64,000 nt of DNA from Cryptomeria japonica (lineage: Eukaryota > Streptophyta > Pinopsida > Cupressales > Cupressaceae). The notes below the pieces were generated by a model that worked only from the letters and a program-made list of their open reading frames with translations, had not been told where the DNA came from and ran no database searches. The translations under genes and the position numbers were made by a program. Position 1 is the stretch's first letter; every line of letters starts with the position of its first letter. The DNA is taken from NCBI RefSeq assembly GCF_030272615.1, contig NC_081407.1, positions 267,041,574-267,105,573 on the forward strand, in the 5' to 3' direction. This document shows, piece by piece, positions 34,700 to 47,539 of this stretch.

Positions 34700-37600
34700 A
34701 AATAAAAATATTAACAAATTGTAACTAATTTCCCAAAGTTTTTAGGGCAACATAGTTGGCAGTAATTCGTGTCAAGTGAGCTCATAACGTGTACGCAGGA
34801 AGGCAGTAACAACGTACCCATAAAATGAAATGATAAATAATGAAGCAAAGAAACTGGAGTCAATTTCACACTATAATGAGTCAAGTTCACGCTATAATAT
34901 AGGGCCATTATAAACAGAGAAAAATCATTGAAATGAAACCCTCAATGTCATTGAGAGAACTGGTGAAAAAACAAATCAAATGAATTTCTACGGGTACCAA
35001 TGAGTACAAATCCATCATTGAAAACCTTTGAACAAAATAAAATGCTATCGTGTGTGTCTATACACACACACGTGCACACGTATATATAAAATGCTATCGT
35101 GTGTGGCTATACACACGTGTGTGCGTGTGGACAATAACCATATAGCCACAGTAAACTGTAAGAGAGCATTGAAATGAAACCGTAATCCGCATACAAAGAA
35201 ATCATCAATATACAAAGCATAATGCAGCTACGGAGGAGCATAAACCATCATTTGATATCCAATATGCTAGTTATTATTATTTATAGTGTCTATATTGATT
35301 GGAAAACTTGGAATGAAAAACAATTCTGAGATATTGAAAGAAATATATGAACGAAATGCTGGTTTACTGAAAATAGTAAAATTAAAATTGAAAGATTTAT
35401 AAAATCAAACATTGACTGCAGAGGGAATTTAGTTAGTCTACATGTACCAACCTGAATGAGAGCACTTGAATAAGGAGTGTGCAGAAGGAATTTGCAGAGC
35501 TCAGGAATATCCAGTGAATTGGATTGTAATGAAAATGACACGAGAAATTATGTTTTATAAAATAATTCAGATGTGGAATATGAATGCATTCATTTGTGGT
35601 AGCTGATTTTCAAATTTGAATTTTTGTGGGAAACAATCGGTCATCTCATATTAAATATGCAGTCCTTCATTACTTCATTCCCTTCTGTTTTCTTTGCTGG
35701 CTTGAATGAAATTTAACTTTTTAAATTATTTTTATACAAATTCTTGGTTATTGGGGAGCCTTACACTAGTTGTTGCAATTGCAGGTACCAAATGTAGATC
35801 TATTTCATGTATGAAGTTGTGAAGTGATGTTTGAGAGAATGTACACATGAGTGTCTGTGAAGTCAATATTTGATTGTTTTTATGTCATGTAATGCACCAA
35901 TAACTGTGCATATGTAAATGTACTTTGAGTACATTTGTACTTTTTAGCCACTTGCATAGAGTGGTAAATGTAAACATAAATTTTTTAAAATAATAAATAA
36001 TCATTATATTTTGTGCAAGATGATTTGTATTAAAATTGGAAACGTACCAGTAGTTTTTTTTTTTATAAACTTTTTTGTGGTCAACTACACATTTAGTTGT
36101 GAACATGTATTGGTGTTCAATTAAATATTTATTGGTATTTTTTTAATTATGTACTAACAAAAATATTTATATTTTTTAGGGGGGTCACTATGACAAAATA
36201 ACATGGCGGTTATTGGAACTATGTCAGCTATTGGTGCTCTTCCCCTACCTAATAAATAATGGCTCAAAGCCTGGCATTCTGCTCTTCAAAACCCTAGGTA
36301 GCAATAAAAAATTAAAGAAAGGCAGGGGAATTCAGTGGTACATTTAAAGATATGTGTATCTCATCCCCGTGCAAGGTAGTTGTTCCATTAGATATGGACG
36401 AGACGTTTTTCAAAAAACTGATTGCTTTCTTTTCTAGTACGCAAATGTATATACACAATGGAGGACTCTGGTTTTGACAATATTTGTATCAACACAAGTT
36501 CACAAGTTCAAATCCTACAAGGGGGTAAGGTATGTACGCTTCGTTTGTAGTGCAAACCTCTCGCAAGGAGTATGAGGTAGTCCCATACTGCTCTAACCCA
36601 TCTATAAATCCATACATAAATGGATGGCATTGTGAGCTATAAAAGACATCATCATCATCATCATCATCATTATTATTATTATTACACATCTCTCAATGAA
36701 TATTAACACCATTATTGACGTGAATGCAACATGTCCACCATTATACTCAAGTTTCAACTTGTTCGTGAACTTCCACATTGGAAAGGAAAGGAAATTGTCT
36801 TTTATAGTCCACGATGCCAGCCATCTATGTATGGGTCCACGATGCCAGCCATTTATAGTCCACGTGTAGCCTCTCCTTCGATATCTTTTTGTGTTTCTAT
36901 TTTTAACTTTTTATTCTTTTGATTCCTTTTTATTGTATTTTCCCTTAGTGTAATTTTAGATATTTTAGAGTAACACACACTTATATATACATACACATAT
37001 ATACACACATGTGTTTATGTATATGTATATGTATATGTACATACACATACACACATATATACACACATGTACACACCCACATACATGCATATATATAGTC
37101 TTTCTTTAGTTTTATTTTCAAATTTATTTTTATTGCTATTTTAGTTTTAACTTTTAAATTGTATATATTATATATAATCTTTGGTTAGTTTTATATTCTA
37201 TTTTATTTTTGTCTTTAGTTTTAGTTTTGTGAATTATTTATTGTTTTGCATTTTTTCTCTTTGCTTTCCTTGTTTATTTTAGTGCCTTAATATTTTATTT
37301 TTTTTGTTCCTTTGCTTGTTATTTTTTGTATTTATATTTATATTTATTTTTAGTTTCCTCTCCGCTTGTCTCAGTCTAGTTTGTTCTTTGGTTCTTTTCT
37401 TTTCTTCCATTAATTTTGGCTTTTTGTTTTTTCTCATTCTATTTTCTTTGTTTCCCCTTTTCAAGTGGTCTATTTATTTTGGTTTTGTTGTTTTGATTTT
37501 TGTCCCTTGTTCACTCTTTTTTTTTTTTGTTTATATTTTCTAATTTATTGATGTGTTATTTGTTCATTATTTAACTTTTCTTTTCTTTTCTTTTTTTGTT

Positions 37601-38290
37601 TTTATAATCTTTTGCTTAGTTTATTTATTTATTTTAATTCCCTTATCTTGAGCTACCACTTGTCCTAACCTGGTACCCTCTACCTCTCTCTTTCGACCTC
37701 TCTTACTCTTTTTATTGTGTCTAGGTCTATAGCATTGTACATTTTTCTCTGTGCTATCATCCTGATGATGGATCATAGAGAACGTTGATGCAAAAAAAGT
37801 CACACAATCAAATTCATAAGCATACACAAAAAGAATTAAACAATTTTAAGTAATCAAATACAAAAACTACTATCAAATTTAAGTTATGACTAATTTTGTA
37901 ATGACATTGATAATATTGGTCAAAAGCATGGCCAAAGATAAAATAAACAAAAATAAATATTAAAAATAATAAACATTAAAAGTACAAAATATATTATTCT
38001 TTAAATGTATCCAAACTAAAGTTAATAAAATTAAAATTTCAATTTAAAATATTAATAAATTATGAGTATTATAAAGGTTGGATAAAATATGATTTGTACA
38101 CACAGTGAATTAGGTTGAGATAATTATTTTGTTTATACTAATTTAACGAGAAAGCAATTTTTAATTTAAATGTATGTTTATTAATCATATTATAATCAAT
38201 GTTGATATTTATATATAAATGGCTATTTCAAATTGTGTGCACAAAAGTGTGACTGTCAAATAATCAAAATGTTAGAGACACACCAATAGA
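34700..38290. other. AT-rich and T-rich sequence without recognised genes
   Basis: Contains a duplicated AAAATGCTATCGTGTGTG unit (35040-35110), a CAT/ATT microsatellite (36650-36684), TATACACACATG-rich sequence (36970-37095) and a strongly T-rich stretch (37100-37620) whose hydrophobic frames reflect composition only. Confidence 0.4.
36650..36684. repeat. (CAT)n(ATT)n microsatellite
   Basis: Roughly seven CAT units followed by five ATT units. Confidence 0.95.
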
Positions 38291-38723
38291 ACATTATATA
38301 TCAAAGGATTAAATTGACAAACAAGTCAAGCAAACTATCATTTTAAAAGAGTTCCATTGTTTCTCTATCTCCAAGGATTCCTCAAGTCATGGTTTTGCTC
38401 TCAGATCATTGAGCAGTTGGCCTTTATAATGACAACCTAAAGAGTGAGTGCTATGATAAAATGATCTACACGCTATGCATTTATGATCTATATGATGATA
38501 ACAATATCTGTTATGATTAATCTATGATAATGAAGATGTTTATGCTATGATAATGAAATACCAACATGGATAATTACTAATGATAATGATATAAATGCTT
38601 CTAAAATGTTTGTATATGAGAGAGACTTGTGTAGCACAATGTTAGCTTGATAATGAAAGAACCTTGATTATGATCACCTTGATAATAGGACTTATGTAGC
38701 ACCTTGATAATGAAAGAATGAGT

Positions 38724-38735
38724 CCTATTTATAGA
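38724..38735 (-). promoter_or_regulatory. TATA box in the minus-strand LTR remnant
   Basis: TCTATAAATAGG on the minus strand; transcription would start near 38695 and run toward lower coordinates. Confidence 0.45.
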
Positions 38736-39504
38736 GGAAATAGGGAGATGGAGGGATAGGATGGATTTATCTTAGCAAGGGCTAGGATTGCATGAGGAGG
38801 GATTGATCCTTAATCCATGTTTGCAACTTCCACCAATGCAATGGTGACAAGTGGCATCATGAGCAGGCTTGAGAGGAGAGGGAAGAGGCATTAAATGCTT
38901 GAAGAGACATGATGGTTACCTTAGATGGTTAGGCTAAGGTTAGGTTAATGGATAAAACTTTTATCCAAGGGGTAAATGAATGTGCAAGGGTTAACCTTAA
39001 TCAAAGCATTAAATGCTTGAAGAGACTCGAGGGTTAAATGGATGGTTGAGTTAGAGAAAAAGTCTCTAACCAAGGGTCAAAAGTGGGTTAGTTGGATTAA
39101 AGCCTTTAAGGCTTGATGAGACTTTGAGGGTTAACTTGTTGAAGGGAGAATGCTTTTAATGCTTTGTAAGAGCCTTTGATTGTTTTGAGAAGTGACTCCT
39201 TCCTAATCCTTAGCTTAGGAATGTGCAAATGCTTAAAAGGGGATTAGGCTAATTTAGAAGAAAGGTTAGTGAGCAAGTGGGCATTATAGGAGAATGCAAG
39301 TGGGTGAGCATTTAGGATTTTAATTAAAATAAAATTCATTTATTTCAATAAAATGTGTGAGGGTGATTTAATTTAATTAAATGTGAAAGGGGGGATTTAA
39401 TTAAACAAATATGATTTATTTATTTAATTAATGGTTTGAATATGGCTAGCTAAATCAAAAAAATTGAATAATTTATTTAATTAATGGAAGAAGGGGATTG
39501 GAAT

Positions 39505-39640
39505 GAATGAATTAAATATTAATTTAATTAATAATTGAAAGGATTAATTAAATATTAATTTAATTAATAATTGAAAGGATTAATTAAATATTAATTTAAT
39601 TAATAATTGAAAGGATTAATTAAATGTGAATTTAATTAAT
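39505..39640. repeat. Tandem AT-rich repeat, ~37-bp unit
   Basis: About three and a half copies of ATTAAATATTAATTTAATTA followed by ATAATTGAAAGG. Confidence 0.9.
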
Positions 39641-40022
39641 AGTTGGATTAAACAAATATACAATTCATTTAATTAAGTGGGTAGAAATAGGTGTCTATAC
39701 AAATAACATTTAAAGATAAATTGGATAAATAAATAAAAAAATATCTATTAAATTGAAACTTTTCACATATATAATTAAGTTTGATTAATTATTAATTTAT
39801 CTTGATTATTAATTTTTTAATTTAAATATATAATTATTTGATATAATTGAAAAATATATTAAATTTTATGTTTATTTAATAATTGTTAAAAAATAGTTTT
39901 CCCATTAAAAATATATATGTATTCAGAATTTGTTATATTTTTTAAATTCAAAAATTTAAATTTAAATTTTTCCATTTTTTCTTAATAACTTTTTAAAAGT
40001 AAAATAAAAAATTAAATTTAAG

Positions 40023-40172
40023 ATGCAAATTGCAGTGTTTCTAGTTGTGGTACTTTTTGCCAGCTATGGACAGGAGGACGAGACACAAGATAGTACTTAT
40101 CATAGGGAAAGGATGCATGGATGGGCAGGTGCAAATATTCCCTCCAGTAGCCAGTGCCTACAATGTTTGTGA
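40023..40172 (+). CDS. Possible small secreted-peptide ORF (49 codons)
   Basis: ATG at 40023 opens MQIAVFLVVVLFASYG, a hydrophobic stretch of signal-peptide type ending in small residues. It is followed by a polar segment (QEDETQDSTYHRERMHGWAG) and a short Cys-containing end (SSSQCLQCL), then TGA at 40170-40172. Composition is much less AT-rich than the flanks. It may be the first exon of a decayed secreted-protein gene or a gene fragment. There is no recognised promoter and the family is unknown. With only 49 codons, chance cannot be excluded. Confidence 0.25.
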   Translation: MQIAVFLVVVLFASYGQEDETQDSTYHRERMHGWAGANIPSSSQCLQCL

Positions 40173-40260
40173 AGAAATCTTTTACTTCATTCTAGAATTA
40201 AACATGCGCCATATAAAGAGAATTTATTTTTACTTAATTTGCATAGTGATCGTATAGGCT

Positions 40261-42758
40261 ATTTTTAGTCTCGTGGATATTGAAAAATTTCTTCTTTCTT
40301 CTTTCTTCTTTCTTCTTCTTAATTGGTTGACCCTATCATTAGTAAACGACTTTAATAGGTTTGAGGGTATATGTTTATTGCACACCACTTTTCTCCTATA
40401 TTTTTATTTAATTTTCATTGTTTGTCCTAAAATTAGTGACTAATGGATAAGTAGTAAAGTTAACAATAAATATATATTTTATTTTATTTTTAACATTTGT
40501 TTAGATCTGATCTATAGATTTACTCATTCTTATCTTAGGTTAAATCTATAGCACAAAAAAATCATCTAACTTTCAAATTTAAATTTATATTTGGGTTTGA
40601 GTTGACTTCCTTCCTACTAGCTATTAGTTATTGATTTGAATTTGAAATATTTAAACTTGTCTGCACTAAGGTGTTGTATGCAAGATCAAACTTTAATCCA
40701 CATTTAGGCATTCATAGTCAAAAGACAATCATCAAATAAATTCAAGAAAGTGTCATAGTACATCATTGCAACATCATCTTACAATAATATCTATATTATT
40801 AGCGACAACAAGGTCATATTACACAATTTCTTGTGCCTTAAATCATTCTTCCAAACCATTAATTCAAATCTAGGGGCCTGACATAAGGAAAAGATCTTGT
40901 TTAGAAAAATTCCAAAAGTGTTCATTAACACAACCTATTTTTTAAAGATAAATTATAGATATTTAGATGAATAAACTTTTGACACCAAAAAGGTGTGTAA
41001 GTCTTTTATTCAACTAAGGGTCAAATATGTGGATTGGATTTGAATATATCGATTAAGTTCAAATATACAAGCACAAAGATCATTTTTGCAAGCACCTAAA
41101 TGATCTAGAGAAGAGAATAGACTATCTTATAGTGTATCGAAAAATAATATTTTTAAATCTAATGACAAAGCACAATTTTAGAATACAAAATTTAATTAAA
41201 AAAAAAAACAAAAACTCTATTGTTGATTTTTAGTTCAAATCCTTGATCCCTCTTTTTTTATTTTTGAAAATTGTGTTTAGTTTCATCACTATATTGGCTA
41301 TAATAAAATACAACGTTTACTAATTATTGCTTATTTGTTTGACCTATGCTAGGATTTTAGAAAGGTTTTGTTTCATTTCTTTTATTTTAATGAATATGTA
41401 CAATCTTCAATCCTCTTAGATTTTTGCTAGTAGAGTTTATTTTATTCTATTCTCGATTTAAGTGTCCTTTATTTGTTTTTTCAACTTTCTTTATATTAGA
41501 TCCCTCTTTATTTCATTTCACTTTTAAGGTTTGTGTTTTGCTTTAATGTATCCAACAATGTTTGAGAGTCAATATGAGAATGGAATGGTTAAAATCTAAA
41601 TGATAACAATCATCTTAATTGAGAACGAAACATTTTATCATGATGCTCATATTAAGTTAATGTGTAAACAAGGTATTGTCTTGGTTCCACATATGTTATC
41701 TTTTGTTCTTGCATATTTGGCTATTCATATAAATCATACATACTTAATTGATGTTTTGCATCATTTGTTGATTAAGAGAGATATGAAATAGTATTTGTAT
41801 GGTGTTTAAGTTTAAAAACTATATCCTTATTTACTTTTAATAGTGCCAAATGTTAAAAGTATTTTTTCTAATGTTTTTAAGCCAAAAAATGTTGAAAATG
41901 GTTAGCCTTATCCAAAATATGTCATATCCTATTAAATTATGTTTATATAAGTTAATATAATGAGTTGGAAATTGAAAATTAAAGGAAAAGTAGAACGAAA
42001 AATGGAAATGTGTCATAACATAAAGCAAATCAAAAGGATCTTGTAAATTTATCCCAAAAGCTTATTGGTTTAGACACTAGCTCATTCACACTATCATCAT
42101 GTTTTTGCATTATTGTCCAAACTAAACATTAATGTCCAACTGCACATTGTTGTCTAGAAATAGCAAAAATGAAAGTTTTTATATAGGTTCATACTATCTA
42201 CAAATAAGAGGACAAGAATAGAAAACTAAAAATAATAAAGCTCTTTGGAAAAACATAACAATTAAAAAATAATTTAATATTATGAAAATAAAATAAAACA
42301 GTATAATGATGAAGTATGCAAAGATAAACAAATTTTTTGTGCATTTAAAACTATCAAACATCAATTCTAAGATAAAGAAAAATTTTAGAATCACTTAGGA
42401 GCTCACAATGAATGTTCAAGCCCCTTGTTTATCTTTTCAACTTCTATGAATATTCAATGAAATGAGAGAAAATTGAAGATTATGAATGTGCTTAAGCTTA
42501 AGCGTGTTTGATAATTAATAACAACATAATAAAGTAAATCTATGAGTACTAGTTCCTTATCCACAAATAAAATACCCTAGTGTGTGTATGATTGAAGGAT
42601 AGATAAAAATAAATACCTCAAGGTACCAACAATAGTGTAGCAAATGCAAGAAGACTTGCAAGAAAGTAATAATGACAACATTGAAATATTGAAATGTGTT
42701 TTAAAATGAAGAGCAGGAAAGATATGTAAGAATGAATCACAAAATATATGGTATCTTT
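40261..42758. other. AT-rich sequence without recognised features
   Basis: No coherent coding frame, inverted termini or tandem array noticed apart from a short CTTTCTT run at 40286-40318. Confidence 0.3.
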
Positions 42759-43422
42759 TGAACACACCACAGGACTAAGAGGGGGAGTGGGGGGGTTGAA
42801 TTAGTCTAGACCTTGAAACAACTCACTTATAGTCCTTTACACTTAAAACCATAATTAACTTATCAAATTCAATTATGAAACATGAAAGCACAAAACTCAA
42901 CATACACAAGAACACTAGAATTATGTGGAAAACCCAAGGAGGGAAAAACCATGGTTAGAATCACACTCACAATATGAATAACCAATTACAAATATTTAGG
43001 CTCAAGTCCAAGGATCTCATTGCACTTGATTGGGCTTGCAAAACTAAGACACACAACCTTAGCCCAAGATACAAGGGACTTGCAACTAAGATACACAATC
43101 TCAAGGTAAAATACAACGAACTGCATAGGCTACTAAAGGACTCACTATCTTCTGGCAGGTACAAGGAATAATGAATTGTAATGAACAAGATCTCATGATC
43201 ATGATTGTATCCTTGAACCACTATATCAAGCAAACAATATCATGGTAAACATCTATGACTTCATTCACTATATCAACACATTGTTGTACTAAAGATATTA
43301 TCATCAAAGCTCATCACAAACTGAAATTCACACCAAAAACGCACAATTCAGTCTACTCCAGGAGATAAAGGGAACCTAAAGATATTAGAACACATCTTCC
43401 TAAGTTGGTTCCAATAAACTTT
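42759..43422 (-). mobile_element. Copia-type LTR in minus orientation, piece 1 of 3
   Basis: TGAACACACCACAGGACTAA followed by GAGGGGGAGTGGGGGGGTTG is the complement of the C-rich tract found just before the end of the copia LTRs at 55837 and 61786. It also matches the start of the solo LTR at 20653. Further in, GGAAAAACCATGG (42945-42957) matches the CCACGGTTTTTCC-type phrase of those LTRs. The piece stops where the gypsy element begins. I infer that 53840-54369 and 61844-62077 are its continuation, giving about 1.43 kb, the size of the related LTRs. Confidence 0.5.
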
Positions 43423-44192
43423 TGATGCAGGAGCATCCCCGGTTCTTGGCAATCTTGCATCAATCAAAAACATTTATTTTTTGTTTGTTTTTTGTTTTGC
43501 AGTTTCAACATTTCTTTCTGTATTTTATTTCATTGGCTCACCGGATCTTGTGGAGTTGAATTTTTTTTGACAACATGATCATCTTATTTATTCCTAAACC
43601 GTGGAGCATTTGGATCATTTTCCGACAAGTTATCCATTCCAGATTTCGAGACAGTTTTCTGGCACCGTAACCACTTGTACCTATTTGCATTGGTGAATCT
43701 ACCAGATCCTTTCCATAGCTTGGGGAGCCCAGTTCATTGATTCTGATGTTCCTTGGTGTGTGGCTGACCTTCCCTTTGATCCACACTTCATCCTTTGGAT
43801 TTTCTAGAGGAATCTCTGTGGCAGAGGCTAACCTGTTGGTTTTACACGTTTGATCTTATTCTTCGATATTTGATCCCTTTTGGCCAATTGGATCCCCTTG
43901 GATCGTATAAATCATTGTAACTGAGAATTAGAAAGGAGGAGAGAGAACATATAGAAAGATCTTAAGACTTAGAGGTCTAGAGTTGACCAATTATGTAATT
44001 GAACATGTATGTAGCAGGACAGTTAGCCGAATCTTGTAATCCAAATGTTACCGATTATCTGTAATCAATTTTCATGATCTAATTAATTTAGTTCTGCATT
44101 GCCTCCATCATATCCTCTTGTTTCCGTTGTGTTTACTCTTGCTGCCCAGTTCGGATTGATCTCTTTGAGGTCCCTCTTAACTGGTGATTGCA
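43423..44192 (+). repeat. 5' LTR of the gypsy element
   Basis: Aligns along its whole length with 53071-53839, with scattered substitutions (for example CATCCCCGG versus CATCCTCGG) and small indels. The match extends four bases past the terminal CA (CCAA) on both sides. The minus frames here and in the 3' LTR encode similar peptides only because the LTRs are copies. Confidence 0.9.
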
Positions 44193-44197
44193 CCAAG

Positions 44198-44213
44198 TGG
44201 TATCAAAGTGAGG
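44198..44213 (+). promoter_or_regulatory. Primer binding site of the gypsy element
   Basis: TGGTATCAAAGTGAGG, five bases after the LTR end, is the initiator-tRNA-Met type of minus-strand primer site; usual forms read TGGTATCAGAGC, so it carries a substitution. Confidence 0.8.
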
Positions 44214-45849
44214 TTTCATTCCGGAGATTGTGTTGTCCTGAGAATTTGGTTGTGGGGTGGCAAATTGTGGATTCTGACTTGCAGTTGCTGTAATGCCCCT
44301 TCAGGAACCCTAAAGGAAAACATCATAATCTATGCAACTAAGGGTGAAATTTTTTTATTTTATTTTTAAAATGCATGAATTAAACTTTAGTGCATCTAAT
44401 AACATAGTAGAAGTTTTACACCTGAATTTCCTAAGGGTTGCCAACGAATATTACTTCATAAATTAAATATTTAAGATAAAATTTCCGCAATGAAAGAATC
44501 TAAATTTCTTCAAGAAATCATATACATCAGAAATCAGTATTTGAAGTAGAAAATATTACAACATTTCTTTGCTTTCAATATTCAAAATACAGGTTTTCAA
44601 AATGAAATTACATTATGAGCTACAATGATACAAGATGAAAGTTACATATAGTTTCTTTTCAAAACCTCTAGCATTTAACTGAAAGATGGATAGGAAGAAG
44701 AGTCGGTACATGAATCATGATCCAAGATCATCAGCGAAGTCCATCCTCGCCCGAAGATACGTACAGAACATCCGATGGGAAGTGACACTACCACCCGACC
44801 ATGTGATTCCGAAAAGGAACCACCCCACCATGCTGGAGATAGTAGATAACCCTCAAGCAAGCAAAATGATACAAGAACAAAAGACTACAAGACTCCACTT
44901 ACATTCATGTAACCTAACACACTGAACACTAGTGACTCTAAGGAGAAAGTGTCATCGCATGTCTTATGGTGGATACCATGGTACAACCTCCATAGGTCCC
45001 GGCCCCCATCCTGGGTTATCCTGGTGACCTCTCCCGAGCCTCCGATTCCAACTAAGACTCATGCGGACCTTACCAATCCTCTCATGAAGACAAGGTGGTA
45101 AGTTTGCCATTCCAGGCCTTCTCGCTACATTATGAGCCCTATACTAGCACTCACCTATGTGCGAGGCACATTATTTCATTTAACTTTTATTCTACCCTTC
45201 CCTAGTCATTTATTAGGTTTTCACTTTCTTAACCAACTTCCTACGGGTTATCCTGTTACCTCTTCGGCACAGTTCCCGCTCGAAAGCCACTCTCTCTTAG
45301 GACACTATGGGTTAGTTCTATCTACAGAACTCTATGGCGACATAAATAACCATTCCCAAACTTGACCTATCTCAATGAAAGATAAAATTACTAACCTAAG
45401 GTTTGGGCCATCACTAACAACTCATAGCGGCTCAGTCCCTTAAGGTTATACATCTAATATATACTGGCCAAGTCACAACACAAGATAAATTGACAACATG
45501 ACATAATGTACTTAGTTGCGACCGCCATATAAAACATGATAATCCTATGTACCAATTCTTATCACAAAAATTAACTTGCAAGACGTAAACATGATTGTCA
45601 AGACACAGAGAACAATATGGTCGGTAAAACGCATAATTTTACACGTAATGACAAGTTTAAGAGTTCTATTACTCTTGATAACAACTATAGGTATGTTACC
45701 TTAATAATTTCCATTTTTACAAATAACGAAGATTAAAATAGAAATATTCATTTCATCAGAAAAATCTTTACAATAAAACGTAATACTTTTCTTCATAGAA
45801 GAATGCCTTTATTTTTATTTATTTATCTTTTTAATACAAGAGTGTTACA

Positions 45850-46245
45850 TCATTCCTCCGAAAAATACGGAGAAGTACACTCGTCAGACTCAACCTGATC
45901 TAAAGGAGTATATCCTTCAGAATTGCTTTCACTTCGGGGAAAGTACCCCACAGACTCATTATCACTCAAGGGGGTATACCCCTCCGACGAGTCCGAACTA
46001 ATCACTATTGGCTTTTCAGGTGAACACTCTGACTTGGGTTCTTTTCCTTTCTCAGTGGTAGCTGTTTTGGTTGGGCTCTGAATAGGACCTTTTTCTAATT
46101 CTTTGCTCCCTTCTGGAGCTGGGTTCTCTTTGGCAGGGTTGTCCTCCTCAGCGGGCTGGACAGGAGTCAAAGAGTCTTTCTTGACTTTTAGGTAGTGAGC
46201 ATAACCCGCTACTGATTTGCGAGCTATTTGCCTGGTTCGTACCAT
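45850..46245 (-). CDS. 131-residue ORF with histone H3 tail-like N-terminus
   Basis: An intact minus-strand frame begins MVRTRQIARKSVAG, strikingly close to the histone H3 N-terminus (ARTKQTARKSTGG after the Met). The Arg, Thr, Gln, Ala, Arg, Lys, Ser and Gly positions around the Lys9/Ser10 site are kept; the Lys4 position is Arg. The rest is not histone: a short basic stretch (YLKVKKD), a Pro/Glu/Lys-rich linker, then a Ser/Asp/Glu-rich tail (PIVISSDSSEGYTPLSD) with the unit SEGYTPL twice and a third variant SVGYFPR, ending PYFSEE. There is no histone fold. It lies about 550 bases downstream of a minus-strand TATA box in the same LTR-like element. The function is unknown; a chromatin-mimicking accessory protein is one hypothesis. 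Confidence 0.55.
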   Translation of the reverse strand: MVRTRQIARKSVAGYAHYLKVKKDSLTPVQPAEEDNPAKENPAPEGSKELEKGPIQSPTKTATTEKGKEPKSECSPEKPIVISSDSSEGYTPLSDNESVGYFPRSESNSEGYTPLDQVESDECTSPYFSEE

Positions 46246-46814
46246 CTCTGTAATGTATCGATGGTAAACTTATTACTTCCCAGAACTCTCCTAGAGCTAT
46301 GTCAAATAAACCTTAATATCTAGGTGTTGAACGTAATCATACCCTTCTTCCATTAAGAAATTTAAACTTACAACTATTCCACTTCTTTAGTCCTAATGTA
46401 TACACAACTACTACTAAACGATTTTATTTAACAACTCTAACGAATAACGAAAACATGACCATATTTATTTCATAAGCATGATATATAACTGAGGTTGCAA
46501 GTAATAATGATTAAACACTAAGAGATTTCCGACCTACTTGAAGCGATGATCAATTTGCAAGTCCTTGACGCCCGTTTGCTGATGAATATATCTTGCTTAC
46601 AATCCTTTAAACCAATGTTTCCAGCTCTATCAAGATACGGCCAAACAACTCTCTCTCTCTTGAATCTATCAACCACTATCCTCTCTAAAAAACCACACAC
46701 TTTACACTACAAAAACATGCGCTACCCTCACTATCTCTACTCTCCTCTCTACGTTCCTTTTTCCTTCCTTTGATGTCAGCCCAAAAGCCTCCCTTTGCTC
46801 TCTACCCACACGCC

Positions 46815-46823
46815 CTTTTTATA
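46815..46823 (-). promoter_or_regulatory. TATA box on the minus strand of the 4.22-kb element
   Basis: TTTTAGTATAAAAAGGGCG reads on the minus strand. TATAAAAAG is a near-consensus TATA box followed by GC-rich sequence. Transcription would start near 46785 and run through the H3-like ORF. Confidence 0.55.
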
Positions 46824-47349
46824 CTAAAAGAACACATCTATCGCTCCCCTAAATTTGGCTGAGTGATAGCTATCGACTGAGACTCTTTTTCCACTAACTA
46901 TTCTACTTCCTCCACACAGAGAGTTCACCTCTTGTTATCTTCAGTCTTCGACGCTCCATTGATAATGATTATGACACCTATCGGCTGGGTGGAGGGGTTA
47001 ACTTATTGTTTCATTCGCTGATGCATCTACAAATAGCGACTCGAGCATTCTAACTGCCAGGTTTCGAGTTTATTAAGGATTACGGTTTAGTTCTACCTTG
47101 CGTGCCAGTTCATATTCCTTTCTAGCCGGTCCATCAGCTGTTGGTTGCCAACGAACTGGAGCTCGTGGAGAAGACTGAACGTGGAGAGGTGATGGTTATT
47201 GTTTAAAACTGCGAGAGGTATCCTGTACTTATTTGCTGACTGCAGTATACCCACAGAATCATCACCTTGCGTGCTGTTTGTTGAGTGATGTGCGAAGGAG
47301 GAGACGTGGTGTGCGATGGAGAAGATGTGGTGTGCGAAGGAGGAGGGTA

Positions 47350-47409
47350 GTCGGTGGTAATACCGACCCCTCCCTATATTAAGGGGGGTGGTCGATATTA
47401 CCATCGACC
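47350..47409. repeat. Inverted repeat of 20-bp arms, each itself palindromic
   Basis: GTCGGTGGTAATACCGACCC (47350-47369) and GGTCGATATTACCATCGACC (47390-47409) are inverted copies at about 17 of 20 positions around CTCCCTATATTAAGGGGGG-type sequence. Each arm also folds on itself (GGTCGAT/ATCGACC). Confidence 0.8.
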
Positions 47410-47539
47410 ACCATAGCCCCAAACAACTAAAACCTAAACCCGCCACCTTTTATAAGGTCGAACAAATTTCTCTTTGTTTTCCTTAATAAACTTTTGCTAT
47501 TACATTTTAATACCCTTCCTTTGTTATGTTTAAATAATT

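Larger units (their letters stand above)
38340..39701 (-). mobile_element. Probable LTR remnant, minus orientation
   Basis: The minus strand starts TGTATAGACACCTATTTCTA at 39701, close to the TGTAGACACC start common among plant gypsy LTRs (compare 63946). About 970 bases further on lies a good TATA box (CTATAAATAGGACTC, 38724-38735), in the right place for U3. The left end is not defined; 38340 is a guess from where the sequence style changes. No internal domain is attached. The segment contains recurring words such as GCATTAAATGCTTGAAGAGAC and CTATGATAATGA. Confidence 0.4.

Noticed and set aside
37304-37543. Hydrophobic 79-codon frame resembling a membrane protein
   Set aside because: Phe/Leu/Ser content follows directly from T-rich DNA.
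45850-46245. A true histone H3 gene or pseudogene
   Set aside because: Similarity ends after about 14 residues and there is no histone fold afterwards.
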